Source of the DNA: DASYQV01 sp036005125
GTDB lineage: Bacteria > Acidobacteriota > Vicinamibacteria > Vicinamibacterales > UBA2999
Reading direction: 5' to 3'
Assembly: GCA_036005125.1 (NCBI GenBank)
Contig: DASYQV010000020.1
Span: forward strand, 13,859-77,858
Length of the DNA: 64,000 nt
The notes beneath the pieces were generated by a model that saw only the letters and a list, made by a program, of their open reading frames with translations, had not been told where the DNA came from and searched no databases. This document shows, piece after piece, positions 1 to 9,174 of the stretch. Both the position numbers and the translations under genes were made by a program. Position 1 is the first letter of the stretch; every line of letters begins with the position of its first letter.

Positions 1-431
1 CGGCGGCCCAGACGATCAACCGGATCATCGATATTTTTCCGGCGCACCAGCAGAGCCAGATCCGGACGCAGCTCTCGCTCGTGCTGGAAGGGATCGTGTG
101 TCAGGCGCTGCTGCCGAAGATCGGCGGCGGCCGGGTGGTCTCGCTCGAGATCATGATTCCAACCCCCGCGATTCGAAACCTGATCCGCGAGGACAAGATC
201 CATCAGATTTATTCCGCCATGCAGACCGGCCAGGAGAAGCTCGGAATGCAGACGATGAACCAGTCGCTGGCGACACTGCAGCAGCGGCGTCTGGTGACGC
301 TCGAGACCGCGATCGCCGCGTCCTCGAACCGTGAAGAGCTGCAGGACTTGATCAACCGCGGCGTCGGCGTCGTTGCCGGTGCGGGGCTGAACCGCCCCGG
401 CATGCACCCGAGGCAGGCGGTAGTACGGTAA
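1..431 (+). CDS. pilT: Type IV pilus retraction ATPase PilT, C-terminal part
   Basis: This is the 3' end of the gene for PilT, the cytoplasmic hexameric ATPase that depolymerises type IV pili and powers twitching. The first complete codon is at position 3. The reading opens with TINRIIDIFPAHQQSQIR and continues LSLVLEGIVCQALLPK, a stretch characteristic of the PilT C-terminal region after the Walker B and His boxes, which lie outside the window. The stop TAA is at 429-431. The last residues after GVVAGAGLNRPG are low-complexity and family-variable. It lies upstream of pilC, pilS and pilR in the same orientation, the usual pilB/T/C order. A PilB or other GspE-family ATPase is a less likely alternative, because PilB lacks this terminal region. 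Confidence 0.93.
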   Translation, partial: AAQTINRIIDIFPAHQQSQIRTQLSLVLEGIVCQALLPKIGGGRVVSLEIMIPTPAIRNLIREDKIHQIYSAMQTGQEKLGMQTMNQSLATLQQRRLVTLETAIAASSNREELQDLINRGVGVVAGAGLNRPGMHPRQAVVR

Positions 432-455
432 CCGCGAAGCTCGCGTGAGTTGGCA

Positions 456-516
456 TTCGTAGGCCGGGTCTTCAGACCCGGCGCACGGCGCCGCATCTGA
501 AGATGCGGCCTACGAA
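456..516. repeat. Paired-hairpin intergenic repeat (GTAGGCC family), copy 1
   Basis: Two adjacent perfect hairpins, CCGGGTCTTCAGACCCGG and CCGCATCTGAAGATGCGG, sit inside an outer inverted repeat TTCGTAGGCC / GGCCTACGAA. The same unit recurs at about 10025, 31332, 39549, 51424, 56101 and 62152. It fills the pilT-pilC gap (432-561), where I see no gene. Confidence 0.9.
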
Positions 517-561
517 AAGCGCCCTGCGCCAGCTCACGTGAGCCCTTGATTGGTTCGTAAC

Positions 562-1779
<1,218 letters not shown>

Positions 1780-1781
1780 CG

Positions 1782-3461
1782 ATGGATCTCCGGGCGCGGC
1801 TCTCGACGCTCATCGCGGTTCGCCTCGTCGTCAGTACGCTGCTGCTCGGTTCGGCGATATTCGTTCTGGTCAATCGTCCGGCGACGTTCCAGGCCAACCC
1901 GTTCTTCTTTCTGATCGGGCTGACCTATGCGCTGAGCGTCGTCTATCTCGGGACGCTGAAGTATGCCCACCGCCGCCCGTGGCTGGTCGATATGCAGCTC
2001 GCGGGCGACGCGCTCGTCATCTCGGCGTTCATCGCGGTGACCGGCGGCATCACGAGCTATTTCTCGTCGCTCTATCTGCTGCCGATCATCGCGGCAAGCG
2101 TGTTTCGCTTCCGCCGCGGCGCCCTGCAGGTGGCGACGCTCAGCGCGGTCCTGTACCTCGGTCTGGTTGCCGCCCAGTACCTGGACGTCGACTACCTCTC
2201 GGGGACGTGGCTCGCGGTCGCGCCCTCGGATCTCCCGACGCCGCGCTTCGCGCAGTACACCGTCGCCATCAACCTCTTCGGGTTCTTCGCCGTCGCGTAC
2301 CTCAGCGGGTCGCTGGCCGAAGGGCTTCGCTCGGCCGGCGTCCGCCTCGAGCGGGCGTCCCATCAGATGGCCGACCTCCGCGCGTTCAACGAATACGTCA
2401 TCGACAGCCTGCTGAGCGGTCTCGCGACCACGGACGAAAATCTCCGCGTCCTGACCTTCAATCGCGCGGCCTCGACGATCACGGCGCTTCCGGCAGAGGC
2501 CGTGGTCGGCCGGGACATCGTGCCGATGTTGCAGTTGCCGCCAAACGTGCGCGCCAGCCTCGCCACCTTGTCCGAGTCCCGCAGCCTGCGTCTCGATCGC
2601 GAGTACCGCAGGGCCGACAACCGGACGATCGATCTCGGACTGACAGCGACGACGCTGCCCTTTCCGGATGGGCGTATCGGATATCTGTTTACCTTCCAGG
2701 ACGTGACCGATCTGCGGCGGCTCGAACGGAACGCCCGCCTCCAGCAGCGCCTCGCGGCCGTCGGCGAGATGGCGGCCGGCATCGCACACGAGATCCGCAA
2801 TCCACTCGCGTCCATGTCCGGATCGATTCAGGTGCTCAGGCAGGAATTGCCGCTCAACGCCGAGCAGGCGCAGCTGATGGACATCGTGCTGCGCGAGTCC
2901 GAACGTCTCAACGACACGATCCGGTCGTTCCTGGCATACGCAAGGCCGCAGCGGTTTGCCGTGTCGCGGCTCGACGTCCGGAAGACGCTGCAGGACACGG
3001 CCATGCTGATCCGCCACGGATCGGACGCCCGGGAGGATCACGTCATCGAGGTCGACGTGCCGGCCGAGCCGGTCTGGTACGAAGCCGATGAGAACCAGAT
3101 CCGCCAGGTCGTGTGGAACCTCGCCACGAACGGGTTGCGGGCGATGGCGCGCGGTGGCCGGTTGCGTCTGGCCGTCGTCGCGACGCCCGCGGAAGTGGAG
3201 TTGATCGTCGAGGATCAGGGGCGCGGCATCCCGGAAGAGGAGCTCGACGAGATCTTCCAACCGTTCCACAGCTCGTTCGAGAAGGGCACGGGGCTCGGGC
3301 TGCCGATCGTCCATCGCATCGTCACCGACTACGGCGGCACGATCCAGGTCTCGTCGCGTGTGGCCCTCGGGACGATGTTCCGCGTGAAGCTGCCGCTCCG
3401 TGCGGCCGGACATGGAATTCCAGTTGCGCCGCGCGCCGACGCCGAACGATTACGTCGATGA
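1782..3461 (+). CDS. pilS: PilS-like membrane sensor histidine kinase
   Basis: This is a 559-aa NtrB-type kinase predicted to phosphorylate PilR and so control pilin transcription. The N-terminal 180 residues form about six membrane helices, as in PilS. They are followed by a PAS domain (about 205-310), a dimerisation/phosphoacceptor helix with the H-box GIAHEIRNPLAS (His336), and an ATPase domain with N-box NQIRQVVWNLATNG, G1 DQGRGIPEEE and G2 GTGLGLPI. It starts 2 nt after pilC and its stop overlaps the pilR start (ATGA), so translational coupling of the two-component pair is likely. In other bacteria PilS senses membrane pilin; whether this one does is inferred from the context and the six-helix layout. 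Confidence 0.93.
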   Translation: MDLRARLSTLIAVRLVVSTLLLGSAIFVLVNRPATFQANPFFFLIGLTYALSVVYLGTLKYAHRRPWLVDMQLAGDALVISAFIAVTGGITSYFSSLYLLPIIAASVFRFRRGALQVATLSAVLYLGLVAAQYLDVDYLSGTWLAVAPSDLPTPRFAQYTVAINLFGFFAVAYLSGSLAEGLRSAGVRLERASHQMADLRAFNEYVIDSLLSGLATTDENLRVLTFNRAASTITALPAEAVVGRDIVPMLQLPPNVRASLATLSESRSLRLDREYRRADNRTIDLGLTATTLPFPDGRIGYLFTFQDVTDLRRLERNARLQQRLAAVGEMAAGIAHEIRNPLASMSGSIQVLRQELPLNAEQAQLMDIVLRESERLNDTIRSFLAYARPQRFAVSRLDVRKTLQDTAMLIRHGSDAREDHVIEVDVPAEPVWYEADENQIRQVVWNLATNGLRAMARGGRLRLAVVATPAEVELIVEDQGRGIPEEELDEIFQPFHSSFEKGTGLGLPIVHRIVTDYGGTIQVSSRVALGTMFRVKLPLRAAGHGIPVAPRADAERLRR

Positions 3462-4879
3462 AGGACGCAGCCAAAACGGTCGAGGCGCCGCCGACGCCCG
3501 TCTCGGAACCGAAAATTCTCGTCGTCGATGACGAGGCGTCGATGCGCGAGATGTTGCGCATTGTGCTGCGTCGCGATGGCTACCAGGTGATCGTGGCGCA
3601 GAGCGGGAAGGAGGCGATCGAGCTTCTCCAGCGGCAGCCCGTGGACCTGCTGCTCTCCGACATCCGGATGCCGGACGTCAGCGGGGTTGACGTCCTCCGT
3701 GCAGCCAAGGCGGTCAATCGCGACATCGTCGCGTTCATGATGACGGCCTATGCATCGACCGACACGGCGGTCGAGGCGATGCGCCTCGGCGCGGTCGACT
3801 ACTTCACCAAGCCCTTCAACATGGACGAGCTGCGTCTCAAGGTCCGGCGCCACCTCGAGTCGCACAAGCTGCGCGAGGAGAACGTCCTCCTGAAGAAGGC
3901 CCTCGGCACCGCCTACGAGTTCTCCAACATCATCGGCCAGAGCCGCGCGATGCTCGAGGTGTTCAAGATGGTCGAGACCATCGCGAAAACCAACAGCACC
4001 GTGCTCATCACGGGCGAGTCCGGCACCGGCAAGGATCTCATCGCGCGGGCCATCCACTTCAACTCTCTCCGCCGCGATCAGCCGTTCGTGGCGTTGAACT
4101 GCGGCGCCATTCCGGAGACGCTGCTCGAGTCCGAGCTCTTCGGTCACATGAAGGGCGCCTTCACGGGCGCCGACTCCAACAAGAAAGGCCTGATCGAGGT
4201 TTCCGAGCGGGGAACCATCTTTCTCGACGAGATCGGCGAGATGAACGCGACGATGCAGGTCAAGCTGCTACGCGTGCTGCAGGACCGCCGGTTCCGCCGG
4301 CTTGGCGGGACCGAGGAGGTGCAGGCAGACATCCGCGTGATTGCCGCGACGAACCAGGATCTGCAGAAGCGGGTGGCCGAGGGAAAGTTCCGCGAGGACC
4401 TCTTCTATCGCATCAACGTGCTTCCAGTGCACCTGCCGCCGCTGCGCGAGCGCCGGGAGGACATTCCGCTCATCGCCGAGCACTTTCTCGCGAGGTTCGC
4501 GGAACAGATGCAGAAACCGGTGCGCAGCATCTCGCGCGACGCCATGGACCTGCTGCAGGCCTTCGCGTGGCCCGGCAACGTTCGCGAGCTCGAGAACGTC
4601 ATGGAGCGCGCCGTCGCGCTCGAACAAACGCCGTCGGTCCTGCCGGAGACCTTGCCCGAGCCCGTGCGGCGCGGCGTGTCGCCGGCGTCGGGACAGGCGC
4701 TGCCGGCCGAATTGCCCGAGAACGGCATCGACCTCGAGGCGCATGTCGAAGAGATTTACCGCGACCACATGGTCCAGGCGCTCAAACGCGCCGGGGGCGT
4801 CCAGGCCAAGGCTGCGGAGATGCTCGGCATGAGCTTCCGGTCCTTCAGGTATTACGCGAAAAAACTGAATATCCGATGA
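3458..4879 (+). CDS. pilR: PilR-like sigma-54-dependent response regulator
   Basis: This is a 473-aa NtrC-family activator. The receiver domain (about 20-135) has the acidic pair VVDDE and phospho-acceptor Asp68 in LLLSDIRMPD. The AAA+ domain (about 160-390) has Walker A GESGTGKD, the sigma-54 contact loop GAFTGAD and the Walker B region [11 protein letters not shown]. The C-terminus is a Fis-type helix-turn-helix (AKAAEMLGMSFRSFRYYAKK). The ATG at 3458 overlaps the pilS stop. An upstream in-frame extension inside pilS is rejected because the receiver domain starts right after this ATG. Two good -24/-12 promoters lie just downstream in front of the pilin genes, which fits a role as pilA activator. 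Confidence 0.95.
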   Translation: MKDAAKTVEAPPTPVSEPKILVVDDEASMREMLRIVLRRDGYQVIVAQSGKEAIELLQRQPVDLLLSDIRMPDVSGVDVLRAAKAVNRDIVAFMMTAYASTDTAVEAMRLGAVDYFTKPFNMDELRLKVRRHLESHKLREENVLLKKALGTAYEFSNIIGQSRAMLEVFKMVETIAKTNSTVLITGESGTGKDLIARAIHFNSLRRDQPFVALNCGAIPETLLESELFGHMKGAFTGADSNKKGLIEVSERGTIFLDEIGEMNATMQVKLLRVLQDRRFRRLGGTEEVQADIRVIAATNQDLQKRVAEGKFREDLFYRINVLPVHLPPLRERREDIPLIAEHFLARFAEQMQKPVRSISRDAMDLLQAFAWPGNVRELENVMERAVALEQTPSVLPETLPEPVRRGVSPASGQALPAELPENGIDLEAHVEEIYRDHMVQALKRAGGVQAKAAEMLGMSFRSFRYYAKKLNIR

Positions 4880-4903
4880 CCTCTGAGAGCTGACGATTTT
4901 TGG

Positions 4904-4916
4904 TGGTCCATGACCA
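4904..4916. promoter_or_regulatory. Possible activator-binding palindrome upstream of pilA1
   Basis: A short perfect palindrome, TGGTC-CAT-GACCA, lies about 95 bp before the -24 element of the first pilin promoter, a suitable distance for an enhancer-binding protein. Assignment to PilR is inference only. Confidence 0.25.
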
Positions 4917-5010
4917 TTTCGTCAATGGCTCAGGCGCGTCTGCTCTGCGATGCTTCCATTAAGTTTCTGCAGACGTGTCGGATACGCACGCCGATGTCAT
5001 CGGTCGAGAT

Positions 5011-5026
5011 GGGCATTCATGTTGCT
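5011..5026 (+). promoter_or_regulatory. Sigma-54 (-24/-12) promoter of pilA1
   Basis: GGGCATTCATGTTGCT has the required GG-N10-GC spacing and the strong TTGCT -12 block. The expected start of transcription is near 5037, giving a leader of about 32 nt that contains the AAGGAG ribosome site at 5055-5060. PilR, encoded just upstream, is the obvious activator. Confidence 0.7.
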
Positions 5027-5068
5027 CCGTGAGACCCATTCACCCGGGACAACCAAGGAGCAAACCTC

Positions 5069-5608
5069 TTGAGGACGAGACGTCACGACGACGGGTTTAC
5101 GCTGATCGAGCTTCTGATTGTGGTCGCCATCATCGGCATCATCGCGGCGATCGCGGTCCCGGGGCTGCTGCGCGCCCGCATGTCGGGCAACGAGGCGTCA
5201 GCGATCGGCTCGCTTCGAGCGATCAACACCGCGCAGCAGAACTTCTCGCAGTTCTGCAACGGCTACGCGGACGCGCTGACCGACCTTGCGATGCGTCCCG
5301 GCGGACAGCAGCCGTACCTCTCGCCTGACATGACGGCCGGCGCGACCGTCGACAAGAGTGGGTATCGAACGACGATGGCTGCCGGCGCGAGGGGCGTCCC
5401 GGTGCTCGCGGCCAACACGAACGCGATGTGCGCGGCCGTGGGCGTGACCAACGGCTATTACGCGACGGCCGTTGCAATCAATTGGGGATTAACCGGTGCG
5501 CGCGCGTTTGCGACCGACGAGCTCGGGACGATTTTCCAGGACGCCTCCCAGAACGTTCCGCCGCCGCAGCCGCTGACGCCGGGCGGTAACGTCCAGCCTA
5601 TCCAGTAA
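5069..5608 (+). CDS. pilA: Major-type pilin PilA, copy 1
   Basis: This is a 179-aa type IVa pilin precursor. A short charged leader (MRTRRHDDG) precedes the prepilin peptidase site G/FTLIELL, with Glu at +5 and a hydrophobic N-terminal helix. The start is TTG at 5069, fixed by AAGGAG eight bases upstream and by the leader length; no ATG is available. The C-terminal globular part is Gly/Ala/Asn-rich and contains two cysteines (in FCNGY and AMCAA) that could form the disulfide loop typical of pilins. The first 105 or so residues are almost identical to the second copy at 6023, and the C-terminal third is clearly diverged. It has its own sigma-54 promoter. Confidence 0.93.
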   Translation: MRTRRHDDGFTLIELLIVVAIIGIIAAIAVPGLLRARMSGNEASAIGSLRAINTAQQNFSQFCNGYADALTDLAMRPGGQQPYLSPDMTAGATVDKSGYRTTMAAGARGVPVLAANTNAMCAAVGVTNGYYATAVAINWGLTGARAFATDELGTIFQDASQNVPPPQPLTPGGNVQPIQ

Positions 5609-5625
5609 TCGAGATAACGGAGGTT

Positions 5626-5728
5626 ACGGAGGGCACGGGATCACACAGAGAAACCGAGGAACGGAGACGGGTTCTGAGGCGTTCTTATTCCGTTCCTCCG
5701 TTTCTCTGTGTTTGACCGTTCCCTCCGT
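5626..5728. repeat. Long imperfect inverted repeat between the two pilA genes
   Basis: The core arms, 5644-5665 and 5689-5710, pair at 21 of 22 positions (CACAGAGAAAC... with ...GTTTCTCTGTG). Outer arms 5626-5638 (ACGGAGGGCACGG) and 5716-5728 pair with one mismatch. No U-tract follows, so it is not a classic terminator, but the RNA hairpin would separate the two pilA transcripts. The gap 5609-6022 otherwise holds only the pilA2 promoter region. Confidence 0.8.
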
Positions 5729-5754
5729 CCCCTTGTTGCCTCCCGACAATTTTT

Positions 5755-5786
5755 GCCACTTCAGGTTGACCCTTTTTGTCAGTGGC
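5755..5786. promoter_or_regulatory. Possible enhancer site upstream of pilA2
   Basis: GCCACT at 5755-5760 is inverted as AGTGGC at 5781-5786, centred about 108 bp before the -24 element of pilA2. The distance suits a sigma-54 activator such as PilR. Function is inferred from position. Confidence 0.3.
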
Positions 5787-5877
5787 CTTAATCTAATGGA
5801 GCCCTCCACGGTTCGTCGCTACCCATAACTTGTTGCAGAGCTATGAGATAGTGCGTGTGCCGGTGATATCGTCCGGG

Positions 5878-5894
5878 CTGGCACCGCCGTTGCT
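5878..5894 (+). promoter_or_regulatory. Sigma-54 (-24/-12) promoter of pilA2
   Basis: CTGGCACCGCCGTTGCT matches the sigma-54 consensus closely: TGGCAC at -24, exact GG-N10-GC spacing and TTGCT at -12. The predicted start near 5905 gives a leader of about 118 nt before the GTG at 6023. Confidence 0.88.
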
Positions 5895-6022
5895 CATAGC
5901 TGGACCGTGGGCCGTTCGACTAGGCTTGGGCGACCGAGCACGTCGAAGGCCACGAGGCGCCGAGTCGGAAGCGCCAGTTCGGATCCACGGGCCCTCCGGC
6001 CCGGCTCTCAAGGAGTGACCTA

Positions 6023-6562
6023 GTGAAGAAGATGCGCCAGAACGAAGGCTTTACCCTGATCGAGTTGCTGATCGTGGTGGCCATTATCGGGATCATCGCC
6101 GCGATCGCGGTTCCAGGGCTGCTGCGTGCCCGTATGTCGGGCAACGAGGCGTCGGCGATCGGCTCGCTGCGCGCCATCAACACCGCGCAGCAGAACTTCT
6201 CGCAGTTCTGCAATGGCTACGCGGACGCGTTGACGGACCTGGCGATTCGTCCAGGGGGTCAGCAGCCGTTCCTCTCGCCCGACCTGACGAGCGGAGCCGC
6301 GGTTGACAAGAGCGGCTACACGACCGTGCTGGCGCCCGGCGCCAACGGTCAGCCGGTTCTCGCGGCCAACACGAACGCGATGTGCGCTGGCGTTGGCGTG
6401 ACCACGGGATACTACGCGACGGCGGCTGCCATCAACTGGGGTTCGACCGGAACGCGCGCGTTCGCCACGGACGAGGCCGGCACGATCTTCCAGAACACGG
6501 GCAACAACACGCCTCCGCCGCAGCCGCTCACGACCGGTGGCGACATCCGCCCGATCCAGTAA
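6023..6562 (+). CDS. pilA: Major-type pilin PilA, copy 2
   Basis: This is a 179-aa type IVa pilin precursor, paralogous to the product at 5069. The leader MKKMRQNEG precedes the cleavage site G/FTLIELLIVVAIIGIIAA. The GTG start is set by AAGGAG at 6010-6015, seven bases upstream. The N-terminal helix and following region (through SQFCNGYADALTDLA) are nearly identical to copy 1. Differences cluster after about residue 75, for example LAPGANGQ versus MAAGARGV. Both cysteines are kept. It has a near-consensus sigma-54 promoter. One copy may be the structural subunit and the other a variant or minor subunit; the sequence alone does not say which. Confidence 0.93.
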   Translation: MKKMRQNEGFTLIELLIVVAIIGIIAAIAVPGLLRARMSGNEASAIGSLRAINTAQQNFSQFCNGYADALTDLAIRPGGQQPFLSPDLTSGAAVDKSGYTTVLAPGANGQPVLAANTNAMCAGVGVTTGYYATAAAINWGSTGTRAFATDEAGTIFQNTGNNTPPPQPLTTGGDIRPIQ

Positions 6563-6584
6563 GACGATCGCATCGCAACACCCC

Positions 6585-6614
6585 GGGGCTGGTTCGCACG
6601 CGCGGGCCAGCCCC
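6585..6614 (+). terminator. Terminator-like hairpin after pilA2
   Basis: GGGGCTGG (6585-6592) pairs with CCAGCCCC (6607-6614) across a 14-nt loop 23 bp after the pilA2 stop. Only a weak TT follows, so this may be a stabilising 3' hairpin rather than a full intrinsic terminator. Confidence 0.45.
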
Positions 6615-6885
6615 TTGTCCGTTATGCGGGCTCCCAGCGAGAATTTGTCCCTACTGCAGGGCCGCATGACGGACCGGGCGCGCGAAGCGCGCCAAGAGAC
6701 ACTGCAACAAGGCAAGGGCTCTGACGTGATATCGAGGTCAGCGCCCGTGCTTGTCCGTTATGCGGGCTCCCAGCGAGAATTTGTCGCTACTGCAGGGCCG
6801 CATGACGGACCCGGCGCGCGAAGCGCGCCAAGAGACGCTGCAACAAGGCAAGGGCTCTGACGTGATATCGAGGTCAGAGCCCTTG
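6614..6885. repeat. Tandem pair of 136-bp structured repeats
   Basis: Two head-to-tail copies (6614-6749 and 6750-6885) are almost identical. Each can form three stems. The first is GTCCGTTATGCGG with CCGCATGACGGAC (12 of 13 pairs). The second is a GGCGCGC/GCGCGCC hairpin with a GAA loop. The third is GGGCTCTGAC with GTCAGAGCCC, perfect in copy 2 and with one mismatch in copy 1. A diverged relative lies at 63544-63662. No convincing ORF spans them. They fill the pilA2 to VKOR gap (6563-6923); a structured RNA or a mobile palindrome are both possible. Confidence 0.85.
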
Positions 6886-6923
6886 ACTTGTTGTACGATT
6901 GCCGATCGGAGCACTTTCCGGCC

Positions 6924-8216
6924 ATGACGAAACGCCACGTTCGCGCGACGCTGATTGCGCTGTGCGTGCTCGGCCTTGTCGCCTCCGCAACCTCGACCTA
7001 CGTGCACTACCGGCTGATGCACGATGCCTCCTACACGAGCTTCTGCGATATCAGCGAGGCCGTGAACTGCGAGACCGTCTACCGCAGCGCGTACGGCACG
7101 GTGGCGGGTATTCCTGTCGCGCTTGGCGGTGTGATCTGGTTCAGCCTGGCGCTGCTCCTCACGTTCGTCTCCGAACCATCGGCGCCGCCGGCCAGACCAT
7201 CGCAGGCCCGTCGCGCGGAAACGGCTGACGCCTCCGAGTCGTCGGTATCGGGCTATCTCTTCGCGCTCTCGACCGTGGCCCTGGCCGTTGTCTTGTATCT
7301 CGCATACGCCTCATTTTTCGTGCTGAAGACAATGTGCATCCTCTGCGTGCTGACCTACGTGGCGGTGGTTGGAATCTTTATCGTGTCGGGCGCGTCGAGT
7401 CCGGCGCGGCTGGGGTCGCTGCCGCGCTTTGCGGCGCGCGATCTGCGCCGCCTTGCCCGCTACCCGGTGGCCCTGGTCATCGCGATTCTCTACCTGGCGG
7501 GCGCCGCGTCGGCGATTGCTTTCTTCCCTCGCGACGCGGTGTCAGCGGCCGCTGCCGCGACCCCCTCGTCCCCTTCGTCCACCTCGGCCAGCGCCGCACC
7601 GGCTGCGCCGGCCCCCGCGGCCCAGCTCGATCAGGTCGCCGGGTTCGAGCAGTGGCTGGATATGCAGCCTCGGGTGCCGCTGGCGGTGCCCAGTGACGGC
7701 GCCAAGGTGGTTATCGTCAAGTTCAACGACTACCAGTGCCCGCCATGCAAGCAGACATTTCTGCAGTACAAGCCGATCCTGCAGAAGTTCGAGAACTCGC
7801 ATCCCGGACAGGTGAAGTTCATCACGAAAGACTTTCCGCTCGAGCCGGAGTGCAACGGAGGCGGCGGTCACACGGCAGCCTGCGAGGCCGCGGCCGCGGT
7901 TCGGATGGCGCGGGCGAAGGGACGCGCCGAGGCGCTCGAGGACTGGTTGTTCGACAACCAGCCGGCGATGTCGCCCGAGCTGGTGAAGAAAGGCGCGCGC
8001 GAGGTCGCCCAGGTGACGGACTTCGATGCCCAGTATCCGCGCGTGCTCGAGCAGGTGAAGGCGGACACCGCGTACGGCCGGCAGCTCGGCGTGAACCGGA
8101 CGCCGACTTTTTTCATCAATGGCATCAAGATCGAAGGCGGCCTGCTCCCGAACTTCTTCGAAGCCGCCATCGCACATGAGCTGAAGCGGGCGCAGGGTTC
8201 CGCCAGCAAACCGTGA
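6924..8216 (+). CDS. VKOR-DsbA fusion: disulfide-generating membrane protein
   Basis: This 430-aa fusion has an N-terminal vitamin K epoxide reductase domain (about 1-205, four or five membrane helices) and a C-terminal thioredoxin-fold, DsbA-like domain (about 245-430), joined by an Ala/Pro/Ser linker. VKOR-type cysteines are visible: a loop pair Cys41 and Cys49 (FCDISEAVNC) and the active-site CILC at 138-141. The thioredoxin domain has CPPC at 272-275 in FNDYQCPPCKQTF. In this family the VKOR part reoxidises the thioredoxin part using quinone, making disulfides in exported proteins. The ATG at 6924 gives a proper N-in signal anchor; an earlier in-frame TTG would add twelve unlikely residues. 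Its place between pilA and pilH, and the Cys pair in both pilins, suggest pilins as substrates. Confidence 0.9.
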   Translation: MTKRHVRATLIALCVLGLVASATSTYVHYRLMHDASYTSFCDISEAVNCETVYRSAYGTVAGIPVALGGVIWFSLALLLTFVSEPSAPPARPSQARRAETADASESSVSGYLFALSTVALAVVLYLAYASFFVLKTMCILCVLTYVAVVGIFIVSGASSPARLGSLPRFAARDLRRLARYPVALVIAILYLAGAASAIAFFPRDAVSAAAAATPSSPSSTSASAAPAAPAPAAQLDQVAGFEQWLDMQPRVPLAVPSDGAKVVIVKFNDYQCPPCKQTFLQYKPILQKFENSHPGQVKFITKDFPLEPECNGGGGHTAACEAAAAVRMARAKGRAEALEDWLFDNQPAMSPELVKKGAREVAQVTDFDAQYPRVLEQVKADTAYGRQLGVNRTPTFFINGIKIEGGLLPNFFEAAIAHELKRAQGSASKP

Positions 8217-8220
8217 GGAG

Positions 8221-9171
8221 ATGCACGCAATAAAGACCGAGGGTCTGACCAAGCACTACACGGTTGGATTCTGGCGGCCACGACCCTACGTGGCGCTCGA
8301 CGGTCTCTCCCTCGAGGTCGCCCCGGCTGAGATCTTCGGATTTCTCGGTCCCAACGGCGCAGGCAAGACGACGACGCTGAAGCTGCTGATGCAGCTCGTC
8401 TATCCGACGAGCGGCGCCGCCTGGATTCTCGGCAAGCCGGTCGGTGATCTCGAGGTCAAACGGCGCATCGGCTACCTCCCTGAGAACCCGTACTTCTACG
8501 ACTATCTCACCGCGAACGAGCTCCTGACCTACTTCGCCAGCCTGTTCGGCTACCGCGGCGAGGAGCGGCGGCGGCGCGTCGCGGACGTGCTCGACCAGGT
8601 CGGGATTGGTGCCGAACGCCGGATGCAGCTTCGGCAATTCTCGAAGGGCATGATCCAGCGTGTCGGCATCGCGCAGGCGATTCTCAACCAGCCGGAGGTC
8701 GTGTTCTTGGACGAGCCGATGTCGGGTCTCGATCCGCTCGGCCGGCGCGACATGCGTCAGCTGATGATGCGGCTCCGCGATTCCGGCTGCACGGTTTTCT
8801 TCAGCTCGCACATCCTCGCTGACGCCGAGTCGTTGTGCAGCCGGGTGGCGATTCTGGCCGGCGGCCGGCTCGTCACGACCGGACGCCTTACGGACATGGT
8901 CGGGTTCGAGCTGCGTGGGTGGGAACTGATCGTGTCGGATGTGTCGCGGGAGAAGCTGGCGGCGCTCGGCACGCGTGTGACGCGCATCGTGCCGCTCGCG
9001 CATGGCCGATTCTCGTTGGAGCTCCCGCCGGATCCGCCGGAAGCCCTCATCGCCGAGCTGGCACGACATGGCGGCCGGATACTCTCGCTCAACCCTGTGC
9101 GCGACACGCTCGAGGATCTCTTCGTGCGCCAGATTGCCGCGTCGAAGCCGCGCGAGCCGGTCGGAGCCTGA
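8221..9171 (+). CDS. pilH: ABC transporter ATPase, PilH-like
   Basis: This is a 316-aa ABC-2 type ATP-binding subunit. It has Walker A GPNGAGKTTT (about 43-52), the signature region QFSKGMIQRVGIAQ in place of canonical LSGGQ, Walker B VVFLDEPMSGLDP and the switch histidine in SSHIL. A C-terminal extension of about 90 residues follows. The stop of the preceding gene overlaps a good GAGGAG ribosome site just before ATG 8221, and the permease gene starts 3 nt after this one. In Myxococcus xanthus an ABC transporter (PilH/PilI) with PilG sits between pilA and pilD and is needed for pilus assembly or export. The same position here is the basis for the symbol; the substrate is unknown. Confidence 0.85.
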   Translation: MHAIKTEGLTKHYTVGFWRPRPYVALDGLSLEVAPAEIFGFLGPNGAGKTTTLKLLMQLVYPTSGAAWILGKPVGDLEVKRRIGYLPENPYFYDYLTANELLTYFASLFGYRGEERRRRVADVLDQVGIGAERRMQLRQFSKGMIQRVGIAQAILNQPEVVFLDEPMSGLDPLGRRDMRQLMMRLRDSGCTVFFSSHILADAESLCSRVAILAGGRLVTTGRLTDMVGFELRGWELIVSDVSREKLAALGTRVTRIVPLAHGRFSLELPPDPPEALIAELARHGGRILSLNPVRDTLEDLFVRQIAASKPREPVGA

Positions 9172-9174
9172 TAC

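Noticed and set aside
5644..5710. Intrinsic terminator of pilA1
   Set aside because: The hairpin is strong but the arms are very long and no U-tract follows, so it is recorded as an inverted repeat only.
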